Source: an uncultured Lachnospiraceae bacterium
Lineage (GTDB): Bacteria; Bacillota; Clostridia; Lachnospirales; Lachnospiraceae
Direction of reading: 5' to 3'
Assembly (NCBI GenBank): GCA_910585295.1
Contig: CAJUDE010000049.1
Span: 17,930 to 81,929 of the forward strand
Length of the DNA stretch: 64,000 bases
Part shown: positions 42,969-52,359 of the stretch, in pieces
Position numbering within the stretch: the first letter of the stretch is position 1
Layout of the letters: each line of letters begins with the position of its first letter
The notes under the pieces: generated by a model
Database searches by the model: none
What the model was told of the DNA's origin: nothing
The model's input: the letters and a program-made list of their open reading frames with translations, nothing else
Position numbers and translations under genes: made by a program

Positions 42969-44054
42969 ATGAGCCAGAAATTAAAAGCAGGGATACTTGG
43001 TGGGACAGGAATGGTGGGGCAGCGTTTTATCGCATTGCTGGAAAACCATCCATGGTTTGAAGTGACTACAATTGCGGCAAGCCCCCGTTCTGCTGGAAAA
43101 CGTTATGAAGAAGCAGTGGGCGGGCGTTGGAAAATGGATACCCCAATGCCTGAGGCAGTGAAGGGCCTTGTGGTAATGAACGTGAACGAAGTGGAGGCGG
43201 TGGCGTCCCAGGTGGATTTTGTGTTCAGCGCCGTAGATATGTCAAAAGAAGAAATCAAAGCCATCGAGGAAGCCTATGCAAAGACAGAGACCCCAGTGGT
43301 TTCCAATAACAGCGCCCATAGATGGACCCCAGACGTGCCTATGGTTGTGCCGGAAATCAACCCAGGGCATATGAAAGTCATTGACTTCCAGAAAAGGCGT
43401 TTGGGGACAGAGCGTGGGTTTGTGGCTGTAAAGCCGAATTGCTCCATTCAGTCTTATGCCCCTGTCTTGACTGCATGGAAAGAGTTTGAGCCATATGAAG
43501 TCGTGGCTACGACCTACCAGGCAATTTCTGGCGCAGGCAAGACATTCCAGGATTGGCCGGAAATGGAAGGCAACATTATCCCTTATATTGGCGGGGAAGA
43601 AGAGAAGTCAGAAAAAGAGCCTTTGCGAATCTGGGGCGAAATTAAGGACGGCGTGATTGTCCCAGCCCAAAGCCCTGCGATTACTTGCCAATGTATCCGT
43701 GTCCCTGTGCTGAACGGGCATACTGCGGCAGTGTTTGTGAAATTTAAACAGAAGCCTACCAAAGAACAGTTAATTGAAAAATTACGGAATTTCAGCGGGG
43801 CGCCCCAGGAACTGAAACTGCCGAGCGCGCCAGCGCATTTTATCCAGTATCTTGAGGAAGACAACCGTCCCCAGGTAACGGAAGATGTAAATTACGAAAA
43901 TGGCATGGGCATCAGCGTTGGGCGTTTGCGTGAGGATACAGTCTACGACTGGAAATTTGTCGGATTGTCCCATAACACCGTAAGGGGCGCTGCAGGCGGC
44001 GCTGTGCTGTGTGCGGAATTGCTGAAGGCGCAAGGATATATTTCTGCAAAATAA
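42969..44054 (+). CDS. asd: Aspartate-semialdehyde dehydrogenase
   Basis: This 361-residue NADPH enzyme reduces aspartyl phosphate to aspartate semialdehyde, the branch point to lysine/peptidoglycan precursors and to threonine and methionine. The nucleotide motif is GILGGTGMVGQRF; the catalytic Cys is in KPNCSIQSYAPVL; QAISGAGKTF and VPVLNGHTAAVFVKF (with the active His) follow. The form with DRKE-like inserts and length near 360 matches the archaeal/fungal-like subgroup common in clostridia. I chose the ATG at 42969 behind GAGGAG; the frame stays open to 42864. The 154-bp upstream gap shows no lysine riboswitch that I can recognise. Confidence 0.94.
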   Translation: MSQKLKAGILGGTGMVGQRFIALLENHPWFEVTTIAASPRSAGKRYEEAVGGRWKMDTPMPEAVKGLVVMNVNEVEAVASQVDFVFSAVDMSKEEIKAIEEAYAKTETPVVSNNSAHRWTPDVPMVVPEINPGHMKVIDFQKRRLGTERGFVAVKPNCSIQSYAPVLTAWKEFEPYEVVATTYQAISGAGKTFQDWPEMEGNIIPYIGGEEEKSEKEPLRIWGEIKDGVIVPAQSPAITCQCIRVPVLNGHTAAVFVKFKQKPTKEQLIEKLRNFSGAPQELKLPSAPAHFIQYLEEDNRPQVTEDVNYENGMGISVGRLREDTVYDWKFVGLSHNTVRGAAGGAVLCAELLKAQGYISAK

Positions 44055-44086
44055 TGCGCAGGTGGTAAAAGGGAGGAAGTGTTATT

Positions 44087-46435
44087 ATGCAAAAAGGCGA
44101 AAGAAGATATCTTCGACTGCTGTCTGCATGGATGCTGTCTGCCTCTATGTTCTTGGGCAGCGTGGGGCAGGTATCAGCGGAAGAGGTATCTGTATGGGGG
44201 AAAAAGGGGGAATTACAAAGGGAAGCAGAACCTGTGGCGGAGCCAAAAGGGGAATTACAAAAAGAAGCAGGGTTTGTGGAGGAAATAAAGGGGGATCCAT
44301 TAGAAGAGGGGACGGCAGTATCAGAAAAAGCTGGCATTATTGCTTCTGGCACGCTGCAAATCACCCCGTGGGATGAGGAGAAAGAGTATTATGACTATGA
44401 GGCAGTAAAATATAAAGGAACTTGGGAGTTGACAGAGGAAGGCATACTCTCCATACAAACAGAAAAGGAAGGATGCATAGAAACTTCCAGCATACCATGG
44501 GAAGGGCAGAAAGAAAAAATTGTGAGGGCAGAGTTTGGGGAAGGGATTACCGCAGTCCCAGAAAGCGCGTTTCAAGGCTGCGTGAACCTGACAGAAGTGC
44601 TTTTTCCGCCTAGTATGCTTGAGTTCAATGATGCATGTTTCTACGGTTGCCCGAAACTTAATGCGTTGATTTTTGCCAATGGGAAAAAGGAAATGGGAAC
44701 AACAGTATGGCTATTTAATAGAGCCAAGTTTACAGACGAAGGCAATCAGATCACTGTTTACTATCCTGAGATTGAGACGGAAGGGGAAAATCCAGTATAT
44801 GAATATAGCCCATATGATGGCCTTAAGCGTTTTGTAAAGGAAATAAAATCATTTTGCAGCTATAAGGGCGGGTGCATGCAAATGGAGCATCAGCAGTCCC
44901 CTCCGGTGAAAGGGGATGTGCAGACAGGGGATTCCAAGGTTCAGGCTTTTGATAATGTAGTACACTGTGCTTCTTGCGGCATTGTGATGTCAAGGGAACA
45001 CCATGTCATTGCGGCAGGGGAAGAGGTTGTAGGTTATGAATATGTACCTTTCACAGTGCCTACGCCAAGTAAACAGGAGATCCTTAAGTTCATGGATGAC
45101 CATCCTGCAGATCTCAAGGCGCCAGTGAAATACCAGATAAAGCCGTCCATAAAACCGCCATACCGGATAGGCGTGCTTTCGCAAGAAACACGGCAGCAAT
45201 TGGTCAACCTGGTCAATCAAATCCGGTTTATTGCAGGGGTGGATGCCAACGTGGCCTATAATATTGAGAATGAGAAATATGCCTCTTCTGCAGCATTAGT
45301 CATGGCAGTGGACAAAAGGCTCTCACACTTACTGCCAAGGTCTTCCAAATTTGAAGATGCGCAATACGATGATTTGATTGAAGATGCCCGCGAGGGAGCT
45401 TTCAATTCTAACCTTGCAGCAGGAGGGGCAAGCCTCAACTATGATATTATCCGTTATATGGATGACAGGACGGTAAAGACAGTAGGCCATCGTCGACATA
45501 TCTTAAAAAATACCCTCTCCGATATCGGCATCGCGGCAGGGCAGGCAAGCAATTATTCTGCAACGTTTGTGGATGCATATATAAGGGAAGGCACACAGGT
45601 TGCATGGCCCGCAAACCTGACGCCTAGTAATTTCTGGCATGCTGGGGCGCAATGGTCTGTCAGTTTGGGAAGTGATATCTATGAGGATTCCATTTCCGTC
45701 ATAATGAAAAAAGAAAATGGGGAGAAGCAGAACTTTTCTACCGATGCACAGAATGTTTTTCTGGAAATGGATGGAACGGTGGTTTTCCCAGGGGATACTA
45801 GTAAACAGGTTGGAAAAAACTATACAATTTTAGTGAAAAACGAGACAAAAAAGCAAGTGTTAGTCTACCATGTGGGGTTTTTTGCGAACGGGGAGGAGCA
45901 AGGTTCTGACGGCAGCGTTTCCATTGGGAAATGTAAAGTGACCCTCTCAAAACAAAGCTACACTTACGATGGCAAAAAGAAAAAGCCTTCGGTTAAGAAG
46001 GTAGTTACGGCAGATGGAAAAACCCTGAAAGCCGGAGAGGATTATAAGGTTTCCTACAAAAATAACACCAATGCAGGGACAGCATCTGTAACAATTACAG
46101 GAATTGGCAGTTATTCTGGGACAGTAAAAAAAGATTTTCAAATCAAAAAAGCTTCCCCAAAGGCAAAGGCAAATAAAGCTTCCTTTAAAAAATCTGCAGT
46201 TAACGCAAAAGCCCAAACTACGGCAATCACCGTGACACCGAAGAAAGGTGCAAAGGTTACATATAAGAACGTTTCAGCTACAAAGCTGAAAAAATACATT
46301 AAAGTAGACAAAAAAGGGAAAGTCACGGTTGAAAAAAAGGCGCCTGCTGGGCAATATAAAATTAAAGTTACAATTGCAAAAGGGAAAAATTATAATAAGA
46401 CCATAAGGACAGTGAAAATATCTGTGAAACAGTAA
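44087..46435 (+). CDS. Large secreted CAP-domain protein with BspA-like and Ig-like parts
   Basis: This 782-residue protein is exported: the signal peptide ends near VSA-EEV at about residue 32. A short Glu/Lys-rich segment with two GELQ-REA type repeats follows. Next is a BspA-like leucine-rich stretch (about 145-200: FGEGITAVPESAFQGCVNL; FYGCPKLNALIF). A central CAP/SCP-like domain (about 360-520) contains RQQLVNLVNQIRFIAG, SAALVMAVDKRLSH and GHRRHILKN. The C-terminus has one Ig-like/MBG-type repeat (SYTYDGKKKKPSVKKV; GTASVTITGIGSYSGTVKK) and a very Lys-rich end. There is no LPXTG or membrane anchor, so the basic tail may hold it to the wall. A surface interaction role is likely; the target is unknown. 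Confidence 0.75.
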   Translation: MQKGERRYLRLLSAWMLSASMFLGSVGQVSAEEVSVWGKKGELQREAEPVAEPKGELQKEAGFVEEIKGDPLEEGTAVSEKAGIIASGTLQITPWDEEKEYYDYEAVKYKGTWELTEEGILSIQTEKEGCIETSSIPWEGQKEKIVRAEFGEGITAVPESAFQGCVNLTEVLFPPSMLEFNDACFYGCPKLNALIFANGKKEMGTTVWLFNRAKFTDEGNQITVYYPEIETEGENPVYEYSPYDGLKRFVKEIKSFCSYKGGCMQMEHQQSPPVKGDVQTGDSKVQAFDNVVHCASCGIVMSREHHVIAAGEEVVGYEYVPFTVPTPSKQEILKFMDDHPADLKAPVKYQIKPSIKPPYRIGVLSQETRQQLVNLVNQIRFIAGVDANVAYNIENEKYASSAALVMAVDKRLSHLLPRSSKFEDAQYDDLIEDAREGAFNSNLAAGGASLNYDIIRYMDDRTVKTVGHRRHILKNTLSDIGIAAGQASNYSATFVDAYIREGTQVAWPANLTPSNFWHAGAQWSVSLGSDIYEDSISVIMKKENGEKQNFSTDAQNVFLEMDGTVVFPGDTSKQVGKNYTILVKNETKKQVLVYHVGFFANGEEQGSDGSVSIGKCKVTLSKQSYTYDGKKKKPSVKKVVTADGKTLKAGEDYKVSYKNNTNAGTASVTITGIGSYSGTVKKDFQIKKASPKAKANKASFKKSAVNAKAQTTAITVTPKKGAKVTYKNVSATKLKKYIKVDKKGKVTVEKKAPAGQYKIKVTIAKGKNYNKTIRTVKISVKQ

Positions 46436-46455
46436 ATTTTCCTGTTAGGCAGACT

Positions 46456-46490
46456 GCCCTGACTTTCTTAACAGAAGGCCAGGGCATTTT
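46456..46490 (+). terminator. Terminator after the CAP-domain gene
   Basis: GCCCTGAC pairs with GGCCAGGGC (one mismatch) and is followed by ATTTT. Confidence 0.65.
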
Positions 46491-46499
46491 CTGTGTTTG

Positions 46500-46517
46500 C
46501 TGTGAAAAGATTAACGA
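46500..46517. promoter_or_regulatory. Possible Rex (NADH-sensing repressor) site
   Basis: The string CTGTGAAAAGATTAACGA fits the Rex pattern TTGTKAA-N4-TTMACAA with two mismatches. It lies about 100 bases before a hydrogenase operon, a frequent Rex target in clostridia. It was recognised by eye only. Confidence 0.3.
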
Positions 46518-46617
46518 TTCTTGCAATCTGCCCCCTTACCAGTTAGAATGGGTGTAAGGTTGAGGGAAATTGGGAGGTTTTTCATCAATCTGTAAAAAAT
46601 AATCAGGGAGAAGGAAT

Positions 46618-48450
46618 ATGAGCAGGTTATCAGTAATTTCTACAGACAAAGTGAATTCCACAACGGAAACGTTGATGAAAGAATTTACGCAACGGATTAT
46701 AGCCAATCCGCCGGGGGTCTGTCCGGTTGACACGCAGCTTGCATTTTTAAAAGTCTGCCATGCGCAGACTTGTGGGAAATGCGTCCCATGCCGTATCGGG
46801 CTTGGGATTTTAGAAGAGCTTTTGGAACGCGTTTTGGACAACACCGCTACCATGGAGACACTGGATTTAATTGAACATGCAGCCACAAACATTAAGAATT
46901 CTGCAGACTGCGCCATAGGCTTTGAGTCCGCCCGTATGGTATTGGCGGGGCTAGAAGGGTTTAAAGAGGATTATATTTCACATGTGAAGGAGCATCAGTG
47001 TACCGGAACGTTTGAACAGCCAATCCCGTGCGTAACGCTGTGCCCGGCGAATGTGGACATCCCAGGGTACATTGCACTGGCTGGGGAAGGGCGGTGCAAA
47101 GATGCAGTGCGTTTGATACGCAAGGACAACCCATTCCCAACCGCATGCGCATTGATTTGCGAGCATCCTTGTGAAAGGAGGTGCCGCAGGAATATGATTG
47201 ACGACTCCATTAATATACGGGGGATCAAACATTATGTAATGGACAAAGCCAATGCAGGGGAAGTCCCAGTGCCGTCCTGTGCGGAGCCTACTGGGAGGAA
47301 AGTGGCAATTATCGGGGGCGGCCCGTCAGGGCTGACAGCAGCATATTTCCTGCAATTGATGGGCCATCAGGCTACAGTATTTGAGGAAAAGGCCCAGCTT
47401 GGGGGGATGCTGCGCTATGGAATCCCAAATTACCGTTTCCCGCGTGAGAGGCTGCAGGAAGATATTGACGCAATTCTTTCCACAGGCGTGGAGGTGAAGC
47501 TCAACACAGTGGTTGGCACAGAAGAGTTGGTGGAAATTAATGATAGTTACGATGCAGTATATATCGCTATCGGCGCCCATGCAGAGAAAAGGCTGGATTT
47601 AGAGGGCGAAGACAGCGGAAATGTAATCTCAGCCGTGGAAATGCTGCGTGAAATTGGAGATAACAAATACCCAGATTTCACAGGAAAACGGGTGATAGTG
47701 GTAGGCGGCGGCAATGTTGCCATGGACTGCGCCAGGACAGCGATCCGCTCTAATGCAAAGACAGTCAGCATTGTGTACCGCAGGCGTAAGGAAGACATGA
47801 CGGCGCTGCCGGCAGAGGTAGAGGGGGCGATTGCAGAAGGCATTGAGCTGTTAACCTTAAAGGCGCCACTTCGCATTGAAAAGGATGAAGCCGGGAACGC
47901 CAGCGCATTGTGGGTGCAGCCGCAAATTATCGGGCAGGTGAGGGGCGGGCGCCCTTCCCCCAGGAAAGCAGATAAAGAAGAGGAACGGCTGGAATGTGAC
48001 ATTATCCTTATGGCTGTTGGGCAGGATATTGTTTCAGAGCCTTTTGCCAAGGCTGGGATATCCACAAACCGTGGGAGGCTGCAAGCCGACGCTTCCGGCT
48101 CCTTAAACCGTGTAGGCATGTACGCTGGCGGGGACTGCGTGTCCGGCCCTGCGACAGTGATTAAGGCAATTGCGGCTGGAAAAGTGGCTGCGGCAAACAT
48201 TGATGAGTTTTTTGGGTGCCATCATGAAATTTCGGTTGATGTGGAAATCCCAGAGCCTCTCTTAAATGACAAAATCCCATGCGGGCGTGTGAATTTAGGG
48301 GAAAAGGAATCCTGGGCGCGCAAAGATAATTTTGAAGGCATTGAGTATACAATGAGCGATGAAGAGGCATATCAGGAAGCGAGCCGGTGCCTGCGGTGCG
48401 ACCGCCATGGATGCAGCATGTTGAGAGGAGGCAGACAGGAAAAATGGTAA
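46618..48450 (+). CDS. NAD(P)/FAD oxidoreductase with NuoF-type [4Fe-4S] tail domain (hydrogenase partner)
   Basis: The 610-residue protein joins two modules. Residues 40-120 match the C-terminal [4Fe-4S] domain of NuoF/HydB (HAQTCGKCVPCRIGLGILEE, later SADCAIGFE) but the FMN/NADH-binding NuoF core is missing. From about 130 it is GltD-like: a Cys-rich Fe-S part (CVTLCPANVDIPGYI; CEHPCERRCRR), an FAD motif KVAIIGGGPSGLTAAYFLQ, an NAD(P)H motif VIVVGGGNVAMDCARTAI and the late FAD motif VGMYAGGDC. It overlaps the hydrogenase gene by 7 bp, so the two are co-translated. It probably moves electrons between NAD(P)H and the hydrogenase. The start follows GGGAGAAGGA. Confidence 0.88.
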   Translation: MSRLSVISTDKVNSTTETLMKEFTQRIIANPPGVCPVDTQLAFLKVCHAQTCGKCVPCRIGLGILEELLERVLDNTATMETLDLIEHAATNIKNSADCAIGFESARMVLAGLEGFKEDYISHVKEHQCTGTFEQPIPCVTLCPANVDIPGYIALAGEGRCKDAVRLIRKDNPFPTACALICEHPCERRCRRNMIDDSINIRGIKHYVMDKANAGEVPVPSCAEPTGRKVAIIGGGPSGLTAAYFLQLMGHQATVFEEKAQLGGMLRYGIPNYRFPRERLQEDIDAILSTGVEVKLNTVVGTEELVEINDSYDAVYIAIGAHAEKRLDLEGEDSGNVISAVEMLREIGDNKYPDFTGKRVIVVGGGNVAMDCARTAIRSNAKTVSIVYRRRKEDMTALPAEVEGAIAEGIELLTLKAPLRIEKDEAGNASALWVQPQIIGQVRGGRPSPRKADKEEERLECDIILMAVGQDIVSEPFAKAGISTNRGRLQADASGSLNRVGMYAGGDCVSGPATVIKAIAAGKVAAANIDEFFGCHHEISVDVEIPEPLLNDKIPCGRVNLGEKESWARKDNFEGIEYTMSDEEAYQEASRCLRCDRHGCSMLRGGRQEKW

Positions 48451-50183
48451 ACTTGACAATAGACCATAAAAAGGTGCAGGTGCCGGAAGGCACCACGATT
48501 TTGAAGGCTGCCGCCGCTGCCGGCGTTGAGATCCCAACGCTCTGCTTTTTGAAGGACTTAAATGAAATAGGCGCCTGCCGCATTTGCTGCGTGGAGATTG
48601 AGGGCAAGGAGACCCTTGTGGCGTCCTGCAATACAAAAGTAGAAGAAGGCATGGCAGTACATACTAGCAGCTTGAAGGCCCATTATGCCAGAAGGATGAA
48701 CCTGCAGATTATCCTTTCCCAGCACGATTTCCGCTGTGCGGCCTGCCAGAGGAATGGAAGCTGTTCTTTGCAGAAAATATGCGCTGACATGAATATCAAC
48801 GACGTGCCGTTTGGGCAGGATTATGAGAAACGAGAATGGGATTTAAGCTTCCCCTTGATTCGGGACGCCAGCAAATGCATTAAGTGCATGCGCTGCGTGC
48901 AGACTTGTGACAAAATACAATCCTTAGGGATTTGGGATATTGTAAATACAGGTAAGCGGACTAGCGTCGGCGTCTCTAAAATGCGCAAAATCACAGAAGC
49001 GGATTGCGCATTATGCGGGCAGTGCATCACACATTGCCCCACAGGCGCGCTCCGGGAACGGGACGACGTGCGTAAAGTTATGGATGCGGTAAACGACCCA
49101 GAGAAAATTGTCGTAGTGCAGATTGCCCCGGCAGTGCGCGCCGCATGGGGGGAAGGCCTTGGGCTTCCAGAAAAAATGGCGACAGAAAAGCGTATGGCGG
49201 CTGCAGCGCGCGCGCTGGGCATGGATTATGTATTTGACACCAATTTCAGCGCTGACCTAACCATTATGGAAGAGGCGAATGAATTCCTGGAACGTATGGC
49301 GCATAGGGAAGAGCATCAGTGGCCTATGTTTACCTCCTGCTGCCCGGGATGGGTACGGTTTATCAAGTCCCAGTACCCAGATATGGCAAAACAACTGTCC
49401 ACGGCAAAATCGCCCCAGCAGATGTTTGGCGCAGTTGCAAAAACCTATTTTGCCAAGAAGGTATTGGATGTTGACCCCAGCAGGATATTCTGCGTATCCA
49501 TTATGCCTTGCACAGCAAAAAAAGCGGAGTGTACAATCCCGAATATCAACGATGCAGGGGTTGGCCAGGACGTGGATGTTGCCCTTACCACCAGGGAATT
49601 CGACCGTTTGCTGCGGTCTGAGCTTATTTGCCCGGCCAATTTGGAGGAAGAAGAATTTGATTCCCCCCTTGGCATTGGCTCTGGGGCAGCCGTTATCTTT
49701 GGAGCCACAGGGGGCGTTATGGAGGCTGCCCTTCGGACGGCGTATTATGCATTGGAAAAAGAAAACCCCAAGCCAGACGCATTTAAAATGGTACGGGGGC
49801 TTAATGGCATCAAGGAAGTGAAATTAGAGATTGCAGGGATCCCAATCCGGGCTGCTGTAGTCCATGGATTAGGGAATACAAGGAAATTGATGGAACAAAT
49901 CCGTTCTGGTGAATTGGAATATGATTTTGTGGAAGTGATGGCATGCCCAGGCGGCTGTGCAGGCGGCGGCGGGCAGCCAATTACAGAAGGGCGCGAGATG
50001 GCAGGGGAAAGGGGCAGTAAGCTCTATCAGTTGGATAAGAAGAACCCGCTCCGGTTCTCCCATGAGAACCCGTCTGTCCAAGCGCTTTACAGCAAATACT
50101 TGGAAAAACCACTTTCCCATAAGGCCCATAAGCTGCTGCATACGGACCATCTGGGATGGGATATGCCTTCTGGGAAGGAATAA
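48444..50183 (+). CDS. [FeFe] hydrogenase, multi-cluster (group A type)
   Basis: This 579-residue hydrogenase makes or takes up H2. The N-terminus holds a [2Fe-2S] plant-ferredoxin domain (CFLKDLNEIGACRICCVEI), a His-Cys3 cluster (HDFRCAACQRNGSCSLQKIC) and two [4Fe-4S] clusters (CIKCMRCVQTC; CALCGQCITHCPTGAL). The H-cluster motifs are intact: TSCCPGWV, MPCTAKKAE and MACPGGCAGGGGQP, followed by the small-subunit-like end. The pairing with a GltD-like flavoprotein rather than a full NuoE/NuoF set matches the group A2 pattern as I remember it. Maturases HydE, HydF and HydG are not in the window. The ATG at 48444 follows GAGAGGAGG. Confidence 0.96.
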   Translation: MVNLTIDHKKVQVPEGTTILKAAAAAGVEIPTLCFLKDLNEIGACRICCVEIEGKETLVASCNTKVEEGMAVHTSSLKAHYARRMNLQIILSQHDFRCAACQRNGSCSLQKICADMNINDVPFGQDYEKREWDLSFPLIRDASKCIKCMRCVQTCDKIQSLGIWDIVNTGKRTSVGVSKMRKITEADCALCGQCITHCPTGALRERDDVRKVMDAVNDPEKIVVVQIAPAVRAAWGEGLGLPEKMATEKRMAAAARALGMDYVFDTNFSADLTIMEEANEFLERMAHREEHQWPMFTSCCPGWVRFIKSQYPDMAKQLSTAKSPQQMFGAVAKTYFAKKVLDVDPSRIFCVSIMPCTAKKAECTIPNINDAGVGQDVDVALTTREFDRLLRSELICPANLEEEEFDSPLGIGSGAAVIFGATGGVMEAALRTAYYALEKENPKPDAFKMVRGLNGIKEVKLEIAGIPIRAAVVHGLGNTRKLMEQIRSGELEYDFVEVMACPGGCAGGGGQPITEGREMAGERGSKLYQLDKKNPLRFSHENPSVQALYSKYLEKPLSHKAHKLLHTDHLGWDMPSGKE

Positions 50184-50206
50184 TGTAACTGGCGCGCTTT
50201 ATGTGC

Positions 50207-50243
50207 AAAATGGCATGGGATAGGAAAAATCCCATGCCATTTT
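50207..50243 (+). terminator. Strong terminator of the hydrogenase operon
   Basis: AAAATGGCATGGGAT and ATCCCATGCCATTTT form a 15-bp perfect stem around a seven-base loop, with A and T runs at the outer ends. Confidence 0.9.
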
Positions 50244-50356
50244 ACACTTCATACCCAAATAGGTGTAAGATGATGTGGTGGAGCTGGTTAAGGAAGAGGA
50301 ATAACAAAATATAGTTGCAGTAACAGGGGGCTGTCGGGAAATAGATAGCCCTACAC

Positions 50357-50394
50357 AAGGGCAGGTGTGATCCATGTGGATCACACCTGCCCTT
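50357..50394. repeat. Perfect 18-bp hairpin inside the IS left end
   Basis: AAGGGCAGGTGTGATCCA and its exact complement are separated by two bases. A second structure with T-run follows (AAAAAAGATGG 50415-50425 with CCATCTTTTTT 50436-50446). Such structures stop outside transcription from reaching a transposase gene; that role is inferred. Confidence 0.75.
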
Positions 50395-50469
50395 GAAATT
50401 TATCCATAAAAAAGAAAAAAGATGGCTAACGACAACCATCTTTTTTCCGTTCCATGTTATAATGGAACT

Positions 50470-52224
50470 ATGCAAAAACAAGATTATTATAACGATTTTT
50501 TTGATATTGGTCAACAAAAAATCAACTTCAGTCTCTTCGACTTGCGTTTACCTGACGACGATCCAGTCTATACCCTGAAAAAAGTGATGGAGGAATTAGA
50601 TTTTTCAGGTCTTCTGGCCTGTTATTCAGATAAGGGAAGAACCGGGTATAACCCAATCATGCTGTATTCTGTGGTTACTTACGCAAACATGCGGGGAGTC
50701 AGGGCGGTGGACCGCATCGTGGACCTGTGCCAAAGGGATCTTGCCTTTATCTGGCTAACCAAAGGGCAGAAGCCCCAGAGGGATGCTTTTTATGATTTCA
50801 TCGGAAAAAAGCTGACGGGCGAAATCCTGGACGAGTTGAACTATCAGTTTATGCGCCGCCTGCAAAAGGAAGGACTCATCACACTGAAGGAACTTTACGT
50901 CGATGGAACGAAGATGGAAGCGAACGCAAATCGGTACACGTTTGTCTGGCGCGGGAGCATCAATTATCATCTTGCCGGTCTGCTGGACGCTATAGACGGT
51001 CTTTACGCAAGGTATAACGCATTTCTGCACGAAAATGGATATGGACCGAAATACGACCTTGGAGAAGCCCGGATGTTCGTGATCGAGGGGATGGAAAAGG
51101 TCCGCAGGGTGATTGAAGAAAACAGGCGCCGGAAGCTAACGAAGCATAAGAAAATCTCGAACAATGCCATCATTGAGATTGATAACTGTTCTCCGCTTGA
51201 AATCTTAAGGCTGCAGAAAAATCTGGAGCGGATTGCGCAAGGCGAAGGAATCCCGTTTGTTAGCGGAAAGGGAAGGCACAAGCCGGAGCTTCAGAAGCTT
51301 TATGAGGAACTGGAAGAATGCGGCAGGCGCCTCATGGACTATAAGGAATGTTTTGAAATCATGGGGAAAGACCGCAACAGCTACTCCAAGACGGATCTGG
51401 AAGCAACGTTCATGCGGATGAAAGAGGACCATATGCTGAATGGACAGTTAAAACCAGCATACAATGTCCAGATCGCGGTAGAGAATTATTTTATTGTCCA
51501 CAGTTATGTGAGCAGTGACCGGACGGACTACAATACGCTGATTCCTGTTTTAGAAAAGCATCAAAGAGCATTTGGAGATCCCCTGGAGGCGGTTACTGCC
51601 GACAGCGGCTACTGCAGCGAAAAGAACCTGATATATCTGAGGGAGAAGGGAATCCAAAGCTACATCAAGCTTCAGGAGCATGAAAAGCGGAAGACCCGCG
51701 CATACAAGGAAGAGATCGGAAAGTATTACAATATGACCTGCGCCGTCTTTGAAGATGAGCATTTTTATATCTGTCATGATGGAAGACAGTTACATCATAT
51801 CCGGACAGAAAGCAGAGAACAGGATGGATATACCCAGACATATGAGGTATATGGATGTGCGAACTGCAGCGGCTGTGAGCACAAAGCCAGGTGCCTTTAT
51901 AAATACAATGCCGAAAAGAACCCTGACCGGAATAAGGTCATGAAGATCAACGAACGGTGGGAAGATCTGAAAGAAGAAACCAATACGAACATCCAGAGTG
52001 AGACGGGTATCCTGAAACGCCAGACACGCTCCATCCAGACGGAAGGACATTTCGGGGATATAAAGGAGAACGAGGATTTTCGGAGGTTCCACTACCGATC
52101 GGCGAAAAAAGTATATAAAGAGTTTATGCTGTATGCAATCGGTCGGAACATCATGAAATACCACCGGTTTGTACATCAAGAAATTGAAAAATACGAAGGA
52201 AAAAAGGAGCAGAAAGCAGCATAA
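50470..52224 (+). CDS. IS1182-family transposase
   Basis: The 584-residue DDE transposase begins with the family N-terminus (FSLFDLRLPDDDPVYTLKKV; GYNPIMLYSVVTYANMRGVR; LAFIWLTKGQKP). The catalytic acids are the Asp in ELYVDGTKMEANANRYTF, the Asp in AVTADSGYCSEKN and the Glu in IQTEGHFGDIKENEDF. A four-Cys zinc-like cluster (CANCSGCEHKARC) precedes the last acid. An earlier ATG at 50422 is in frame but lies inside a terminator-like hairpin and has no RBS, so I chose 50470. GTTCCAT (50449-50455) pairs with ATGGAAC (50462-50468) and could mask the ribosome site. The frame is intact. Confidence 0.93.
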   Translation: MQKQDYYNDFFDIGQQKINFSLFDLRLPDDDPVYTLKKVMEELDFSGLLACYSDKGRTGYNPIMLYSVVTYANMRGVRAVDRIVDLCQRDLAFIWLTKGQKPQRDAFYDFIGKKLTGEILDELNYQFMRRLQKEGLITLKELYVDGTKMEANANRYTFVWRGSINYHLAGLLDAIDGLYARYNAFLHENGYGPKYDLGEARMFVIEGMEKVRRVIEENRRRKLTKHKKISNNAIIEIDNCSPLEILRLQKNLERIAQGEGIPFVSGKGRHKPELQKLYEELEECGRRLMDYKECFEIMGKDRNSYSKTDLEATFMRMKEDHMLNGQLKPAYNVQIAVENYFIVHSYVSSDRTDYNTLIPVLEKHQRAFGDPLEAVTADSGYCSEKNLIYLREKGIQSYIKLQEHEKRKTRAYKEEIGKYYNMTCAVFEDEHFYICHDGRQLHHIRTESREQDGYTQTYEVYGCANCSGCEHKARCLYKYNAEKNPDRNKVMKINERWEDLKEETNTNIQSETGILKRQTRSIQTEGHFGDIKENEDFRRFHYRSAKKVYKEFMLYAIGRNIMKYHRFVHQEIEKYEGKKEQKAA

Positions 52225-52293
52225 GCAAAAGAGCACTCCTCAAAATCCAACCAAGGGGGTCTTGTGCCCAAAAATAGAGACAGCTAAAAGAGA

Positions 52294-52359
52294 GAGACAG
52301 TCCGATAAAAATCCATGGCTATGAAAAAGCCTGAATTTCTAAGGAACTGTCTCCTTTTT
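52294..52359 (+). terminator. Terminator-like structure after the transposase gene
   Basis: GAGACAGTCC (52294-52303) pairs with GGAACTGTCTC (52343-52353) across a long loop and is followed by CTTTTT, still inside the IS. Confidence 0.5.

Noticed and set aside
50422..50469. Transposase start at the upstream ATG 50422
   Set aside because: That ATG lies inside a terminator-like hairpin with T-run and has no RBS; the ATG at 50470 begins with the family N-terminus.
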